Source: Planctomycetaceae bacterium (GTDB lineage Bacteria; Planctomycetota; Planctomycetia; Pirellulales; Pirellulaceae). Taken from it: a DNA stretch of 64,000 nucleotides. The first letter of the stretch is position 1; each line of letters begins with the position of its first letter. The DNA is taken from contig JACKHN010000006.1 in assembly GCA_020638975.1 (NCBI GenBank), positions 310,001 to 374,000 on the forward strand. Reading direction: 5' to 3'. Positions 17,569 to 26,110 of the stretch are shown here, one piece after another. A program made the translations under genes and the position numbers. Under the pieces are notes generated by a model. That model saw nothing but the letters and a program-made list of their open reading frames with translations, was not told the DNA's origin and did not search any database.

Positions 17569-18561
17569 CTAGTCCTCGGCACGACCGTATTTCTCGTAGA
17601 TCGCGTCACGGTCAAGTGATTCGCCCAGGCGGGTTTCGTAGATCAACAGCGAAAATCGAAGGCGAAACTCGACGCCCCCCTTAATGACCGTAGATTTGCC
17701 ACGGTTTTCTTCACTGTCCACGGGAAAGGGATTGGCGACGAGCAGGCCGTAGTCTCGACTGTGCGACCAGATCGATGGATTGCTGTGGGCTGACACTAAC
17801 AGGATTCCAACGTGGCGATTGTTGAACGCCCCCGAATAGTCCCACCAGCGATCGTGTTTCCCCCAAGTTCCTTTTTCGTCCCGACCGCCCGAGGCGTTTA
17901 AGATCGAACCGCTGCCAGCTTTAACTGAGATCGCCGTCGCAACACGCGTGCCCAGCCCCATCTCTTCCTTGACTGCAAAGACGAGATCGTCCTCGGACTG
18001 AAGCGACGTATCGATCGACAACGTCCAACCGCTCGGCGCTTTCGCGATCTCGTAACGTGTCACCGATCGGCAAACATCCTTGCCCGTGGCATCCACGTAC
18101 CGTTCGCGCGTGGCGAATCGAGGCCTGCCTCCCGATGTCGGCTCCGTTTCAAATCCATCATGCAACACTTTGCCATCGTTGTTGTGCCAAAAATTCACGC
18201 CGTTGATGTTGGCGAAGGCAAGCCAGATTCCAGGATGCATCGTGGGATGGTCCGTCGGGTCAGTGCCTTCGACCGGCGGAAAGTTGCGAGTGACCTGAAT
18301 GCCAGAAGGCGTGCGTACGTGAGCAAAGAACGGTCGCGCGACTTCTTTGTGGCGGAAGTAATAGGTCGCGATCGACCGGTCGCCAAGCTCGATCTCAAGC
18401 GAGTTGTCGTCCGCCGTAACGCTGAACTCGCTGGCCCCTGATCGCGTTCCAGCCTCGCCCAGAGCGTTTGCATTCCCCACCAATAACAACCACGCACAGC
18501 AGGAAATAGCCGCGAAGTTTGGAGATGAGGCGCGCAAACATTCGACTCGGAAAAATGTCAT
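17569..18561 (-). CDS. PmoA-like (DUF6807) secreted protein
   Basis: A 330-residue protein starting at the ATG at 18561, preceded by GGAAGGA seven bases upstream. An N-terminal hydrophobic segment (FAAISCCAWLLLVGNANA) acts as a Sec signal. The body matches the PmoA/DUF6807 family of planctomycetes and Verrucomicrobia: YYFRHKEVARPFFAHVRTP, HPGIWLAFANINGVNFWHN, GGRDEKGTWGKHDRWWDYSG and NPSIWSHSRDYGLLVANPF. Despite the historical name, these are not methane monooxygenase subunits; a carbohydrate-related beta-sandwich role is usually assumed. It lies 43 bp downstream of a sulfatase on the same strand, consistent with polysaccharide use. Confidence 0.85.
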   Translation of the reverse strand: MTFFRVECLRASSPNFAAISCCAWLLLVGNANALGEAGTRSGASEFSVTADDNSLEIELGDRSIATYYFRHKEVARPFFAHVRTPSGIQVTRNFPPVEGTDPTDHPTMHPGIWLAFANINGVNFWHNNDGKVLHDGFETEPTSGGRPRFATRERYVDATGKDVCRSVTRYEIAKAPSGWTLSIDTSLQSEDDLVFAVKEEMGLGTRVATAISVKAGSGSILNASGGRDEKGTWGKHDRWWDYSGAFNNRHVGILLVSAHSNPSIWSHSRDYGLLVANPFPVDSEENRGKSTVIKGGVEFRLRFSLLIYETRLGESLDRDAIYEKYGRAED

Positions 18562-18604
18562 ACGCAATCCTTCCGCGTTGCCATTCCAGATAGGGACGAT
18601 TGCA

Positions 18605-20089
18605 TCACAGCTTGGGCGGAGTCCAATCGGGAATACCGCGTTCGGCCAGCTGCTTCTCGTATCGTACGGTTTGCGGCTGATGTGGAGCGTAAGGAGCGTT
18701 CTCATTGACCATCAGCGGAACGGTCTCGGCCCACCAAGCATCGTAGGCCTGACGCAGCTTCGCAATCACTTCTGGATGATCGACCGCGACGTCGGTCGCT
18801 TCGTAAGGATCGGCGGCGATGTCGTACAACTCCTTGTTGTTGACAAATCGCCAACGCTGAGTCCGAACAGCGCAATTCTTGAACTTGCTGTTATTCGGAT
18901 TTGCACCCTTTTCCCAACGGCCTTGATGCACGAACAAGTTACGATCCTCCCATTCGGCTTTGGGATTTTCGAGCAACGGCAGCAAGGAACGACCATCGAT
19001 CGATTGAATATCGGACGGGATTTCGGCACCGGCTAGCTGGCAGAAGGTTTTGAACAGATCGATGTGCGCTGTTAGCGCCGATATATCAACACCTTCGCCT
19101 AACACGCCCTTCCAGTACCAGAACGCGGGCACATGCGTTCCGCCTTCATAAGGCGAGCCTTTTCCCGTCTTGAATCCAGCTGTATGCAGCTTCACCGGCT
19201 TGCCGTTCAGCTTTCCACGCGAGCCCGCTTGCCCATTGTCGGTCATGAAGATCACGAGCGTATTGTCCCAGGCGTTCCACTCGTCAAGCTTTTCGACCAG
19301 TAATCCAAAGTTGTCGTCGATGTTCTCGATCATCCCATAGCGACCGGCCGTGCCTTCGTCGTACCCAAGGTCGAGGAATCGCTTACGGTACTTCTCGGGA
19401 GCGATCATCGGACCGTGTGGTGCGTTCGTTGGGATATAGGCGAAGAAAGGTTGTTTGGCGCCGTGCTGCTTTTTGATCCAACCGAGAGCCGCTTGGAAGA
19501 AGACGTCCGTACAGAACCCCTTCGTTTGTTTAATGGTGTCGTTATGCAATGCGACGATGTCGAAGTACTTGTCAGTGAGATTTGGCGGAAAGTCCGCACA
19601 GCTGCCTTCATACGACTGACCGATCCCGCCCGCGCCGTGAATGAAGACTTCGCTGAAGCCACGGTTGTAGGGTTGGTACGAGTCTTCGTCACCGAGATGC
19701 CACTTGCCGAAAATGCCTGTCTCGTACCCCGCCTTTTGCAGGAGTTGCGGGAAGGTGGTCGTGCTGAGCGACATACGCTCGCGTTCCTTGATCGTATGAG
19801 TGACACCATTGCGGAACTCATGCCGCCCGCTCATGATCGCCGAGCGAGTGGGGGAGCAAGTTGGGCTGACATGAAATTCCGTGAAGCGAGTCGATCTCGC
19901 ATAAAAGCGGTCGAGGTTCGGCGTGCGCAACACTTCATTCCCTAGGCACGAAAGGTCGCCCATACCTTGGTCATCGGTCATGACGAGGATGACGTTGGGG
20001 CGCGAGTTCGCGAGTTCTTTCGCATCGGAAGCGACACCAAACGCAATCAACGCGAGTGTGAGAAGTGTCGTTGTGAATTGTCGTTGCAT
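18605..20089 (-). CDS. Exported arylsulfatase (type I, Cys-type)
   Basis: A 494-residue sulfatase with a Sec signal (TTLLTLALIAFGVASDAK). Metal-site residues are visible in MTDDQG (D39, D40). The active-site box CSPTRSA puts the formylglycine cysteine at 78, which needs a formylglycine-generating enzyme not seen in this window. Further landmarks: GIFGKWHLGD, PFFAYIPTNAPHGP and FMTDNG. It hydrolyses sulfate esters, probably on sulfated polysaccharides or aryl compounds in the periplasm. It is co-oriented with the PmoA-like gene and probably forms an operon with it. Confidence 0.95.
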   Translation of the reverse strand: MQRQFTTTLLTLALIAFGVASDAKELANSRPNVILVMTDDQGMGDLSCLGNEVLRTPNLDRFYARSTRFTEFHVSPTCSPTRSAIMSGRHEFRNGVTHTIKERERMSLSTTTFPQLLQKAGYETGIFGKWHLGDEDSYQPYNRGFSEVFIHGAGGIGQSYEGSCADFPPNLTDKYFDIVALHNDTIKQTKGFCTDVFFQAALGWIKKQHGAKQPFFAYIPTNAPHGPMIAPEKYRKRFLDLGYDEGTAGRYGMIENIDDNFGLLVEKLDEWNAWDNTLVIFMTDNGQAGSRGKLNGKPVKLHTAGFKTGKGSPYEGGTHVPAFWYWKGVLGEGVDISALTAHIDLFKTFCQLAGAEIPSDIQSIDGRSLLPLLENPKAEWEDRNLFVHQGRWEKGANPNNSKFKNCAVRTQRWRFVNNKELYDIAADPYEATDVAVDHPEVIAKLRQAYDAWWAETVPLMVNENAPYAPHQPQTVRYEKQLAERGIPDWTPPKL

Positions 20090-20411
20090 CTTGATGAACC
20101 TCTTGATGAGTAAGTGCTCTTAGCGTTGTTCGTTCGATCGGCCATCGACGGAATCACGTTCGTCGAAGCCGTCGCGTAACGACTGGGTTAGACGATCATA
20201 CCGCGAAATACATGGGCTCGCTATTTCTTGCCCGCCTTTTCTCCCATTTGCGGCTTCTGTTTCGAGATGTCGACGGCCTTCGCGGGCAAGTCGTGCGAGG
20301 TGGGTGCTGAATTGTAAATCGTTCAGGTGGCTTTCGGTCGTTGGTCTCGGCGAGGTCGAACGAACTGCGCCGAGCTGCAAGTTACGCCGAGCTTCGGTAC
20401 ACGACACTAGA
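20090..20411. other. Intergenic region with no recognised content
   Basis: About 320 bp between two sulfatase genes on the same strand. I see no repeat shared with the rest of the window and no RNA gene. It presumably carries the promoter of the downstream sulfatase/PmoA unit. Confidence 0.4.
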
Positions 20412-21803
20412 CTACATTGGTGCGATGCGACGCGATCCGACATCCGTCGTCAGCATCACGTGCGAATCGAAGCTCTCGTAGATTAGCCGGTGTTTCAGCT
20501 CCTGGTGCGCGGGATCATCCCACAAGTCGTCGAACTCCCAGGGATCTTCCTGCAAATCGTAGAGTTCACCGATGCCATGACCATGATAGACGGACAACTT
20601 GTAGCGTGTGTCGCGGTACATCGTCGCGAAGGTTCCCGTTCCGCCAGTGAAGTGAGAATCCAGTGCATCGAAATACTCACAACGAACCGAGTCGCGAAAA
20701 TGGTATGCGCGTGCCTCGCCGCGAAGAATCGGCAGCAGCGATCGGCCTTGCATGTATGCGGGCGGTTCCAAACCGGCGACTTCAACGATTGTCGACGACA
20801 TGTCCAACAGTTCCACGAGACCGGAGCTTTGCACTCCGCTTTGGAAGTGTCCTGGCCAGGAGATGATCAAAGGGACGCGCACCAGTCCCTCGTAAAATCG
20901 GCACCCCTTCTGAATCAGCCCGTGGTCTCCCATTGTCTCGCCGTGGTCGCTCGTGAAGATGATCACCGTATTCTCGCGTTGGCCTGTGGCATCTAAAGTA
21001 TCGAGAATCCGAGCAAATTGATCATCGATTTGCGCGATCATCGCGTAATAGCGAGCTTGCTCGCCTTTGGCGTCAAAAGTATCAGGGCGCTGTGCCGTGC
21101 CTTGAAAGTCTATAGCCTTCAGCTTGGCTTGCTGCTCGAGATCACTTTCGCGAAAGTAGGGACCGGGCATCGAGTTCGGATCGAATCGATCGGCGTACGA
21201 TTTCGGCGGAATGAAGGGTGGATGCGGGTCATAGACGTTAACGTTCAACAGCCACGGTTCGTCGCGCTGTTGCGTAACAAACTCGATAGAACGCTCAGTC
21301 GCCCACGTCGTTTGATGAAACTCCGTAGGGATACGTTCCTCGCTCGTCCGCATCACCTCCAGATCGCCGCCGCGTTCGCGAACCCATTCGGCATAGTCGT
21401 GACCCTCGGGCCAATCGTCGCGTGGCGCGTGGCTGAATTTCCAGTAGCGAAAACCGTCGTCCAGACGCGGTTCGGTTCGATGCCCAGAACTCTGCAGATG
21501 GAACTTTCCTATCATGCCACAGTCGTAACCACTATCGGCGATCAACTTCGTGATTAACGGCGGCCAGGTTGGGAACGACTCGTTACCGTTCCGAGTGTTG
21601 TGGACGCGCGACGGATACATCCCCGTCATAAAGCTTGACCGACTGGGAGTGCAAATCGGGCTTTGGCAATACGCGTGCGTGAACGCCGTGCCTGCACCGA
21701 CAAGACGATCGATTGTCGGAGTACGAACAAAAGTGTTTCCGAGTGCTCCAATCGTGTCGAAGCGCTGTTGATCGGTGCAATACCAGAGAATGTTAGGACG
21801 CAT
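20412..21803 (-). CDS. Sulfatase (type I, Cys-type) without signal peptide
   Basis: A 463-residue sulfatase. The start is placed at the ATG giving MRPNILWYCTDQQRFD, where the first catalytic strand begins at once; the upstream TTG (21833) only adds ten non-hydrophobic residues. The formylglycine box is CTPSRSS (C51), with the Asp of TDQQ at 11. Other landmarks are CGMIGKFHL, PWLLNVNVYDPHPPF, FTSDHGETMGDHGL and RVPLIISWPG. The absence of any signal peptide suggests cytoplasmic action, unlike the neighbouring sulfatase; some planctomycete sulfatases of this subgroup act on imported sulfated oligosaccharides (inference). Confidence 0.93.
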   Translation of the reverse strand: MRPNILWYCTDQQRFDTIGALGNTFVRTPTIDRLVGAGTAFTHAYCQSPICTPSRSSFMTGMYPSRVHNTRNGNESFPTWPPLITKLIADSGYDCGMIGKFHLQSSGHRTEPRLDDGFRYWKFSHAPRDDWPEGHDYAEWVRERGGDLEVMRTSEERIPTEFHQTTWATERSIEFVTQQRDEPWLLNVNVYDPHPPFIPPKSYADRFDPNSMPGPYFRESDLEQQAKLKAIDFQGTAQRPDTFDAKGEQARYYAMIAQIDDQFARILDTLDATGQRENTVIIFTSDHGETMGDHGLIQKGCRFYEGLVRVPLIISWPGHFQSGVQSSGLVELLDMSSTIVEVAGLEPPAYMQGRSLLPILRGEARAYHFRDSVRCEYFDALDSHFTGGTGTFATMYRDTRYKLSVYHGHGIGELYDLQEDPWEFDDLWDDPAHQELKHRLIYESFDSHVMLTTDVGSRRIAPM

Positions 21804-22097
21804 GAGCCTGTCGCTAGAATGGAAGCCGAGCAATGGAATTGTTGCCGGATTCTATCCGATTCGTCATCGTCGCGCAACTCAGGGAACGGTGCACCGTTCG
21901 CGATCGGCCTTGCGTGGCTCGGCCAGATAACGCAGCCGATTTCGCCATCGATCGATGCGATCGAACGAATCCTTGGCTGCCCGAATGAGTTCATTCCCTT
22001 CTTCAAGTACGGGCGTGTCGGTCGGCACACTCAGGTCGCATGGTCATCCGCAACCGGATCGCCATCATCCTACGAGGCCGCACAATCGAACCTTGCG

Positions 22098-23129
22098 CTA
22101 TCGCTTTCGACCATGGTGACGCTGATTAAACGAAGCGGGATCGAACGGGTCCACTGCGGGCTCAGCAACTTGTTTTGCTGGTCGAGCCGTCGGCAGTGAT
22201 GACTCGGGTCGAGCGGAATCGGACTTAGGCAGTCGTCCTGGCTGGTACAACAAGTCACTCGCTGGCGCAATCGACGACGGTTCCGCCGAACGACGTCCTG
22301 TACCGAAGCTGTCGAGCCAGGCTTGCAACGCGTCGAGTTGCCTCCGCTCTCGCTCTGTGATCGCCGGGAAGTCCGAACCACCGTGCGAACTAGTGGCTTT
22401 CGCCAACAAGACGCTGTTTAGAGGTGATTTGCGATCGATGTAAGCCAATGTCGCGGTGAGGTTACGTTCCGTCAGTCGCCGTGTCGTCGCTTGCCCGAGG
22501 AACGGGCGGAATAGCACATAGTCGCTCGACCCTCGATTGTTGTGGCATCCGCCAGACGCACAACGGTTTAAAAGCAGTGGCTGGACGGCTGAGGTAAATT
22601 CGTCGAGCGTATGGCCGGGTAACGCGTTGACAGTCTCCTCAAAGCTTGCTTTAGCGATCTCAGACTCTATGGCCTTGGTTGGCTCAGAAGATGAAGCAAC
22701 TTTCGCACTCGCTACTAGTCGTAGATGCAGCGCTTCGAGTTGGGGCTGTCTGCCGAAGATTCTTTCGGCGGCGAGGAGTTGGTCAGCCGCGCGCGCCGTC
22801 AAACCGTGCTGCAGGCACCATAGCGTCAATTCGATTCGAGAGGCAAAGCGATCGTCAAGACGCGACCGCTTGAACGCGTAAGCTTCTTGCATGTTGCTGA
22901 CGACTGCCAGGACGTCGGCGGCGGGCACTCTGGCCTCACCAGACTCTCCGAGCAAGACGACATAGCGGTCTCCTGCCGGCGTAATGAATCCGCTCAGCGT
23001 AGTGCCGTGTTTCAACAGCAGCACTCCGTCTTGCGACTGCTGGAGCAACTGTTGCGCGACGCCAACTTGAGTGATCGTGACGAGCACACACAGTGTCATC
23101 GCAAGATGGTGCATTGTTTTAAGTTTCAT
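22098..23129 (-). CDS. Secreted protein with cytochrome-like CxxxxCH motif
   Basis: A 343-residue protein with a signal peptide (MTLCVLVTITQVGVAQQ). The N-terminal part (40-130) is a beta/helix region of unknown type. Around 181-205 it has AVQPLLLNRCASGGCHNN, resembling the N-terminal haem-binding box of planctomycete cytochrome domains (PSCyt type), but with spacing C190-x4-C195-H196 instead of CxxCH. The C-terminal 90 residues are Pro/Ser/Ala-rich and probably disordered, ending in basic residues. Either it carries a haem by an atypical motif or it is a structural, disulfide-bonded relative. It stands alone on the minus strand between a sulfatase and an alpha/beta hydrolase. Confidence 0.75.
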   Translation of the reverse strand: MKLKTMHHLAMTLCVLVTITQVGVAQQLLQQSQDGVLLLKHGTTLSGFITPAGDRYVVLLGESGEARVPAADVLAVVSNMQEAYAFKRSRLDDRFASRIELTLWCLQHGLTARAADQLLAAERIFGRQPQLEALHLRLVASAKVASSSEPTKAIESEIAKASFEETVNALPGHTLDEFTSAVQPLLLNRCASGGCHNNRGSSDYVLFRPFLGQATTRRLTERNLTATLAYIDRKSPLNSVLLAKATSSHGGSDFPAITERERRQLDALQAWLDSFGTGRRSAEPSSIAPASDLLYQPGRLPKSDSARPESSLPTARPAKQVAEPAVDPFDPASFNQRHHGRKR

Positions 23130-23169
23130 GCTGGATGCTATTAGGAAAACGCCCAGAATGCGTCAATAG

Positions 23170-23200
23170 CAAGGCGGCTAAAGCTCGCCGCTAGCATGCG
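23170..23200. repeat. REP-like imperfect palindrome
   Basis: Upstream of the preceding gene: AGGCGGCTAAAGCTCGCCGC forms an imperfect stem (GGCGG/CCGCC-type arms around CTAAAGCT). Only one copy is visible in the window, so the REP assignment rests on my general recollection of such motifs in planctomycetes. Confidence 0.35.
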
Positions 23201-23234
23201 ATTCCCAGCAGCATTGGACGGAACTCGATAGACG

Positions 23235-24149
23235 TCACTGACCAGCGACAGCCGTTCGTTGCACGAACTCGCGCAGCTGCAAGTAGTATTCGTCAGGCGG
23301 ATAGTCGTTGTGACCAAGTCCCTCGAATGTCAAGAACTGTTTGTTCGATGTGGGTGCGGCATCGAACAGTTGTCTGCCGAGTTCAATCGGGATGAGTTCG
23401 TCGTTTGTGCCGTGACTTTGCAGTAACGATCCTTGAAATCGCGAAATTTTTTCGGCCGAGTTCAGTCGAGTTCGCATTAACAACTTGACCGGTGCCCACC
23501 AGTGCAATCTCGCCGCGACTTCGGGCATGCTCGGGAAGGTGCTTTCCAAGATCAGTGTTCGACTGTGGTGGCGATCCGCCAGATCAACTGCCACCGCTCC
23601 TCCCAGCGACCGCCCCATTAACAGAATCTGTCGGGGGTCGACACCAGCACGTGCGGTTAACCACGCGTGTGCCGCTTGGCCATCGGCTAAGACTCCGGCT
23701 TCGTTCGCCGCCCCCTCGCTTCGTCCATAGCCTCGGTAGTCGAAGACGAAGACTGCCACATCTAAACTTGAACGCAGTTGCTCTGCCAACGGAGCCACAT
23801 AGGCAACGTGCTCGCCATTGCCGTGGCAGTACAGCAAGTAAGCCTGGGGGGCGGGGTGATCGAGATACCAACCGTGCAACTTCGTCCCATCGTCGGCGAC
23901 GAAGTGGACATCCTCGTACTTCAGCCACGTCGGCTCCCAGTCACCACTGGGAAAACGAGGTGCGGGAAAGATCAGCTTGTTCTCAAGCAGATACAGCAAC
24001 AACAACACCGCCAGATAGATCCACAGGCAAATGAGCAACAAACGACGCACTCGCCTGCCCCATCGAACTCGCCCGGTGCGTTGCTCGACGCCGGATGGCT
24101 GACTCACAGGTGCCACGCTTCGCGCTCCGGACACCACCGACGAATCCAA
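23235..24149 (-). CDS. Membrane-anchored alpha/beta hydrolase (BEM46/ABHD-like)
   Basis: A 304-residue protein with one N-terminal membrane anchor (LLLICLWIYLAVLLLLYLL, about 37-55) after a basic stretch. The serine hydrolase fold follows: oxyanion loop YCHGNGEH (about 107-114), YRGYGRSEG, nucleophile elbow GRSLGG (179-184, Ser181), ESTFPSM, the acid near LLQSHGTNDELIP, and the catalytic His in LGHNDYPP. This layout matches the BEM46/ABHD13/17-type hydrolases, acyl-esterases or thioesterases at membranes. Its own substrate is unknown. It lies about 80 bp downstream of the DUF1571 gene, likely in one transcript. Confidence 0.87.
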   Translation of the reverse strand: MDSSVVSGARSVAPVSQPSGVEQRTGRVRWGRRVRRLLLICLWIYLAVLLLLYLLENKLIFPAPRFPSGDWEPTWLKYEDVHFVADDGTKLHGWYLDHPAPQAYLLYCHGNGEHVAYVAPLAEQLRSSLDVAVFVFDYRGYGRSEGAANEAGVLADGQAAHAWLTARAGVDPRQILLMGRSLGGAVAVDLADRHHSRTLILESTFPSMPEVAARLHWWAPVKLLMRTRLNSAEKISRFQGSLLQSHGTNDELIPIELGRQLFDAAPTSNKQFLTFEGLGHNDYPPDEYYLQLREFVQRTAVAGQ

Positions 24150-24227
24150 CTGGTATACGGTGTTAACTCGGAGTCGCGTGTGACGACTGTCATCATCTTA
24201 GGTAGACGAAGTAGAACGCGAGGTGTC

Positions 24228-25115
24228 CTAGTTGGCCTTCTTCGTGTAGTCAAAGTCAGCTTCGCTCAAACCAACATTCAGTTTCATATCTAGATAGGTG
24301 TATGCCTCGTCGACTTCCGGCTTTCCGCCAGGAGTTGACGGCCAAGTGTAGGCGGCGTAGCGCACCGGAACCTGCAACTGATCGTCGATGAAGACTCGTG
24401 CCACATGAAAATCGAATTGGGGCTGTTGCACCGGATGGACGACTTCTATGACCAAGCAGCTACGACCGTTGATCTTCGCACCTTCGATGTACCGTACTTG
24501 CGTCGACAGCGCCTGGGGATCGGTCTTTCGATCTCGTGTCGCGCGTTCGATGAGCTTGTCAACCAGATTCTCGATGCCAATTTCGGAGATGGGATAGCGT
24601 TGACCTTGCATCGCCAGGATGCCATCTGGATTTAGCCACACCCACCCAAACGCAGCTTTAATACCTTTTGCCTCGTGAGCCACCATCTTGCCGTTGTTTT
24701 GGCCTTCGACATAGATCACCTCACGTCCCTGGACCGCATCGGGCTTTAAGAAATTCAGGTAAACGCTGAGCGGCTGTTGTACTCCTCCGTCGACGATTTT
24801 GCGATTGCGAATGAGGGCTCGCATGTGCTCTGGCGGGGGCAACTCACCGTTGATGCGTTCTTGCTTAACGATCGTGCAGCTGTAATCGGACACTTGCGTT
24901 CGAATCCGGTGCAGCCCTTCTTCGGCAATCTGTATCGCTCGATCAAGAGGGTGCTCTGCTTGACGCTGCTCGGGCTCGATTCGCTTGGTCACGCGAAAGA
25001 CGGGCTCTTTTAGTTGATCGCGAGGCTGTTGAGCCCAGCCTAGCCCTACCGTATAGAGCGCGGTAGACGACGCAAGCATACTAATCCACGTCCGACGTGA
25101 TAAGCGCGACGACAT
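24228..25115 (-). CDS. DUF1571 family exported protein
   Basis: A 295-residue protein starting at the ATG at 25115, which has AAGGA at good spacing. The N-terminus SSRLSRRTWISMLASSTALYTVG resembles a signal with paired arginines, possibly twin-arginine. The body matches DUF1571: DYSCTIVKQERINGEL, PLSVYLNFLKPDAVQGREVIY, GWVWLNPDG and PISEIGIENLVDKL. Predicted beta-rich fold similar to lipoprotein-carrier-like proteins (inference). Function unknown; the family is largely restricted to planctomycetes and relatives. It probably forms a unit with the downstream alpha/beta hydrolase. Confidence 0.85.
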   Translation of the reverse strand: MSSRLSRRTWISMLASSTALYTVGLGWAQQPRDQLKEPVFRVTKRIEPEQRQAEHPLDRAIQIAEEGLHRIRTQVSDYSCTIVKQERINGELPPPEHMRALIRNRKIVDGGVQQPLSVYLNFLKPDAVQGREVIYVEGQNNGKMVAHEAKGIKAAFGWVWLNPDGILAMQGQRYPISEIGIENLVDKLIERATRDRKTDPQALSTQVRYIEGAKINGRSCLVIEVVHPVQQPQFDFHVARVFIDDQLQVPVRYAAYTWPSTPGGKPEVDEAYTYLDMKLNVGLSEADFDYTKKAN

Positions 25116-25338
25116 GCGGAATCCTTTCCTCGAGTTGAACGAATGACGGCAGCTCCGCTGCACGTGCTACGTGGCTTCTGTGGTTCTTGTAGTGGTTATC
25201 GCCGTTGTGATGTCGGACAAATTAGAATCAACGTGAAAGGCACGAGGTCTTACCCAATCGGCCAAAGATGCTAAGTTACCACGCGTCGTTCACCCGAAGA
25301 TCTTACGCAATCGTGCCATTTTCAGGGAGACTGTTTTC

Positions 25339-25992
25339 GTGTCGAGTCGCTTGCATCTCGCCGTCGTCGTGTCGCAATTGTTTCAAGAGAACGCCTACAT
25401 TGCCTATCTTGAAGGTCGAAAGGATTGTTTGGTGTTCGACCCAGGCCTCGATTCGGACTTGATTATCGAGAAGCTCGCCGAATTGAAAGTCGAGCCGGTG
25501 GCGATTGTGAATACTCATGGACACGCCGACCACATTGCGGGAAACGCTGCCCTCAAGAAGGCCTGGCCGCAGGCACCCATCGTAATCGGCACGAACGATG
25601 CGAAAAAGTTGACCAGTCCGATTGAGAATCTGTCGCGATCCTATGGCGTCGACTTAATTAGCCCTAAGGCTGATCAACTCGTTAACGAAGGGGACGTCTA
25701 TTCAGCGGCCGGAATTGACCTGGAGGTCTACGACACACCCGGACATTCGGTAGGTCACGTCGTTTTCGTTTGGAAAGGCGGAACGCCTTGGGTTGTTTTT
25801 GGGGGGGATGTATTGTTCCATGGCAGTATTGGGCGAACAGATTTTCCCGATGGCAGCTTCGAGCAACTTGCTTCCGCCATCCGATCCAAGCTCTATACAC
25901 TGCCGGATGACACGCTCGTCCTTCCCGGTCATGGGCCAACCACAACGATTGGCTTTGAGAAGCAACACAATCCCTTTGTGCCGGGACCGTAA
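25339..25992 (+). CDS. Metallo-beta-lactamase-fold hydrolase (glyoxalase II-like)
   Basis: A 217-residue cytosolic enzyme of the metallo-beta-lactamase fold. The metal-binding box is THGHADH (59-65), followed by YDTPGHSVGHVVF, GGDVLFHGSIGRTDFP and LPGHGPTT, all typical of the hydroxyacylglutathione-hydrolase/persulfide-dioxygenase-like group. It probably hydrolyses a thioester such as S-lactoyl-thiol. The start is GTG at 25339, with AGGGAGA about nine bases upstream. It is monocistronic, divergent from DUF1571, and followed by a strong hairpin. Confidence 0.9.
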   Translation: MSSRLHLAVVVSQLFQENAYIAYLEGRKDCLVFDPGLDSDLIIEKLAELKVEPVAIVNTHGHADHIAGNAALKKAWPQAPIVIGTNDAKKLTSPIENLSRSYGVDLISPKADQLVNEGDVYSAAGIDLEVYDTPGHSVGHVVFVWKGGTPWVVFGGDVLFHGSIGRTDFPDGSFEQLASAIRSKLYTLPDDTLVLPGHGPTTTIGFEKQHNPFVPGP

Positions 25993-26039
25993 GCGAGACA
26001 AGGTCTTAAGCGAGACGAGGTCGTTGGCCAAGAAACAAT

Positions 26040-26067
26040 CGAGGGGCCGGGAAATCCCGACCCCTCG
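26040..26067. terminator. Hairpin between convergent genes
   Basis: CGAGGGGCCGGGA and TCCCGACCCCTCG form a 13-bp stem with one mismatch and a two-base loop, between the hydrolase (+) and the oxidoreductase (-). No strong T-run follows, but its position fits a bidirectional terminator. Confidence 0.6.
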
Positions 26068-26110
26068 CAACATTCCAACTAGGTGCGAACTCATCGCACA
26101 CGAACCACGG

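Noticed and set aside
17569..18561. Particulate methane monooxygenase subunit A
   Set aside because: The PmoA name is historical for this family; the protein is secreted with no membrane helices or copper-site arrangement of the true enzyme.
20120..20443. 107-codon minus-strand frame between the sulfatases
   Set aside because: It overlaps the end of the upstream sulfatase gene and shows no family features or ribosome site.
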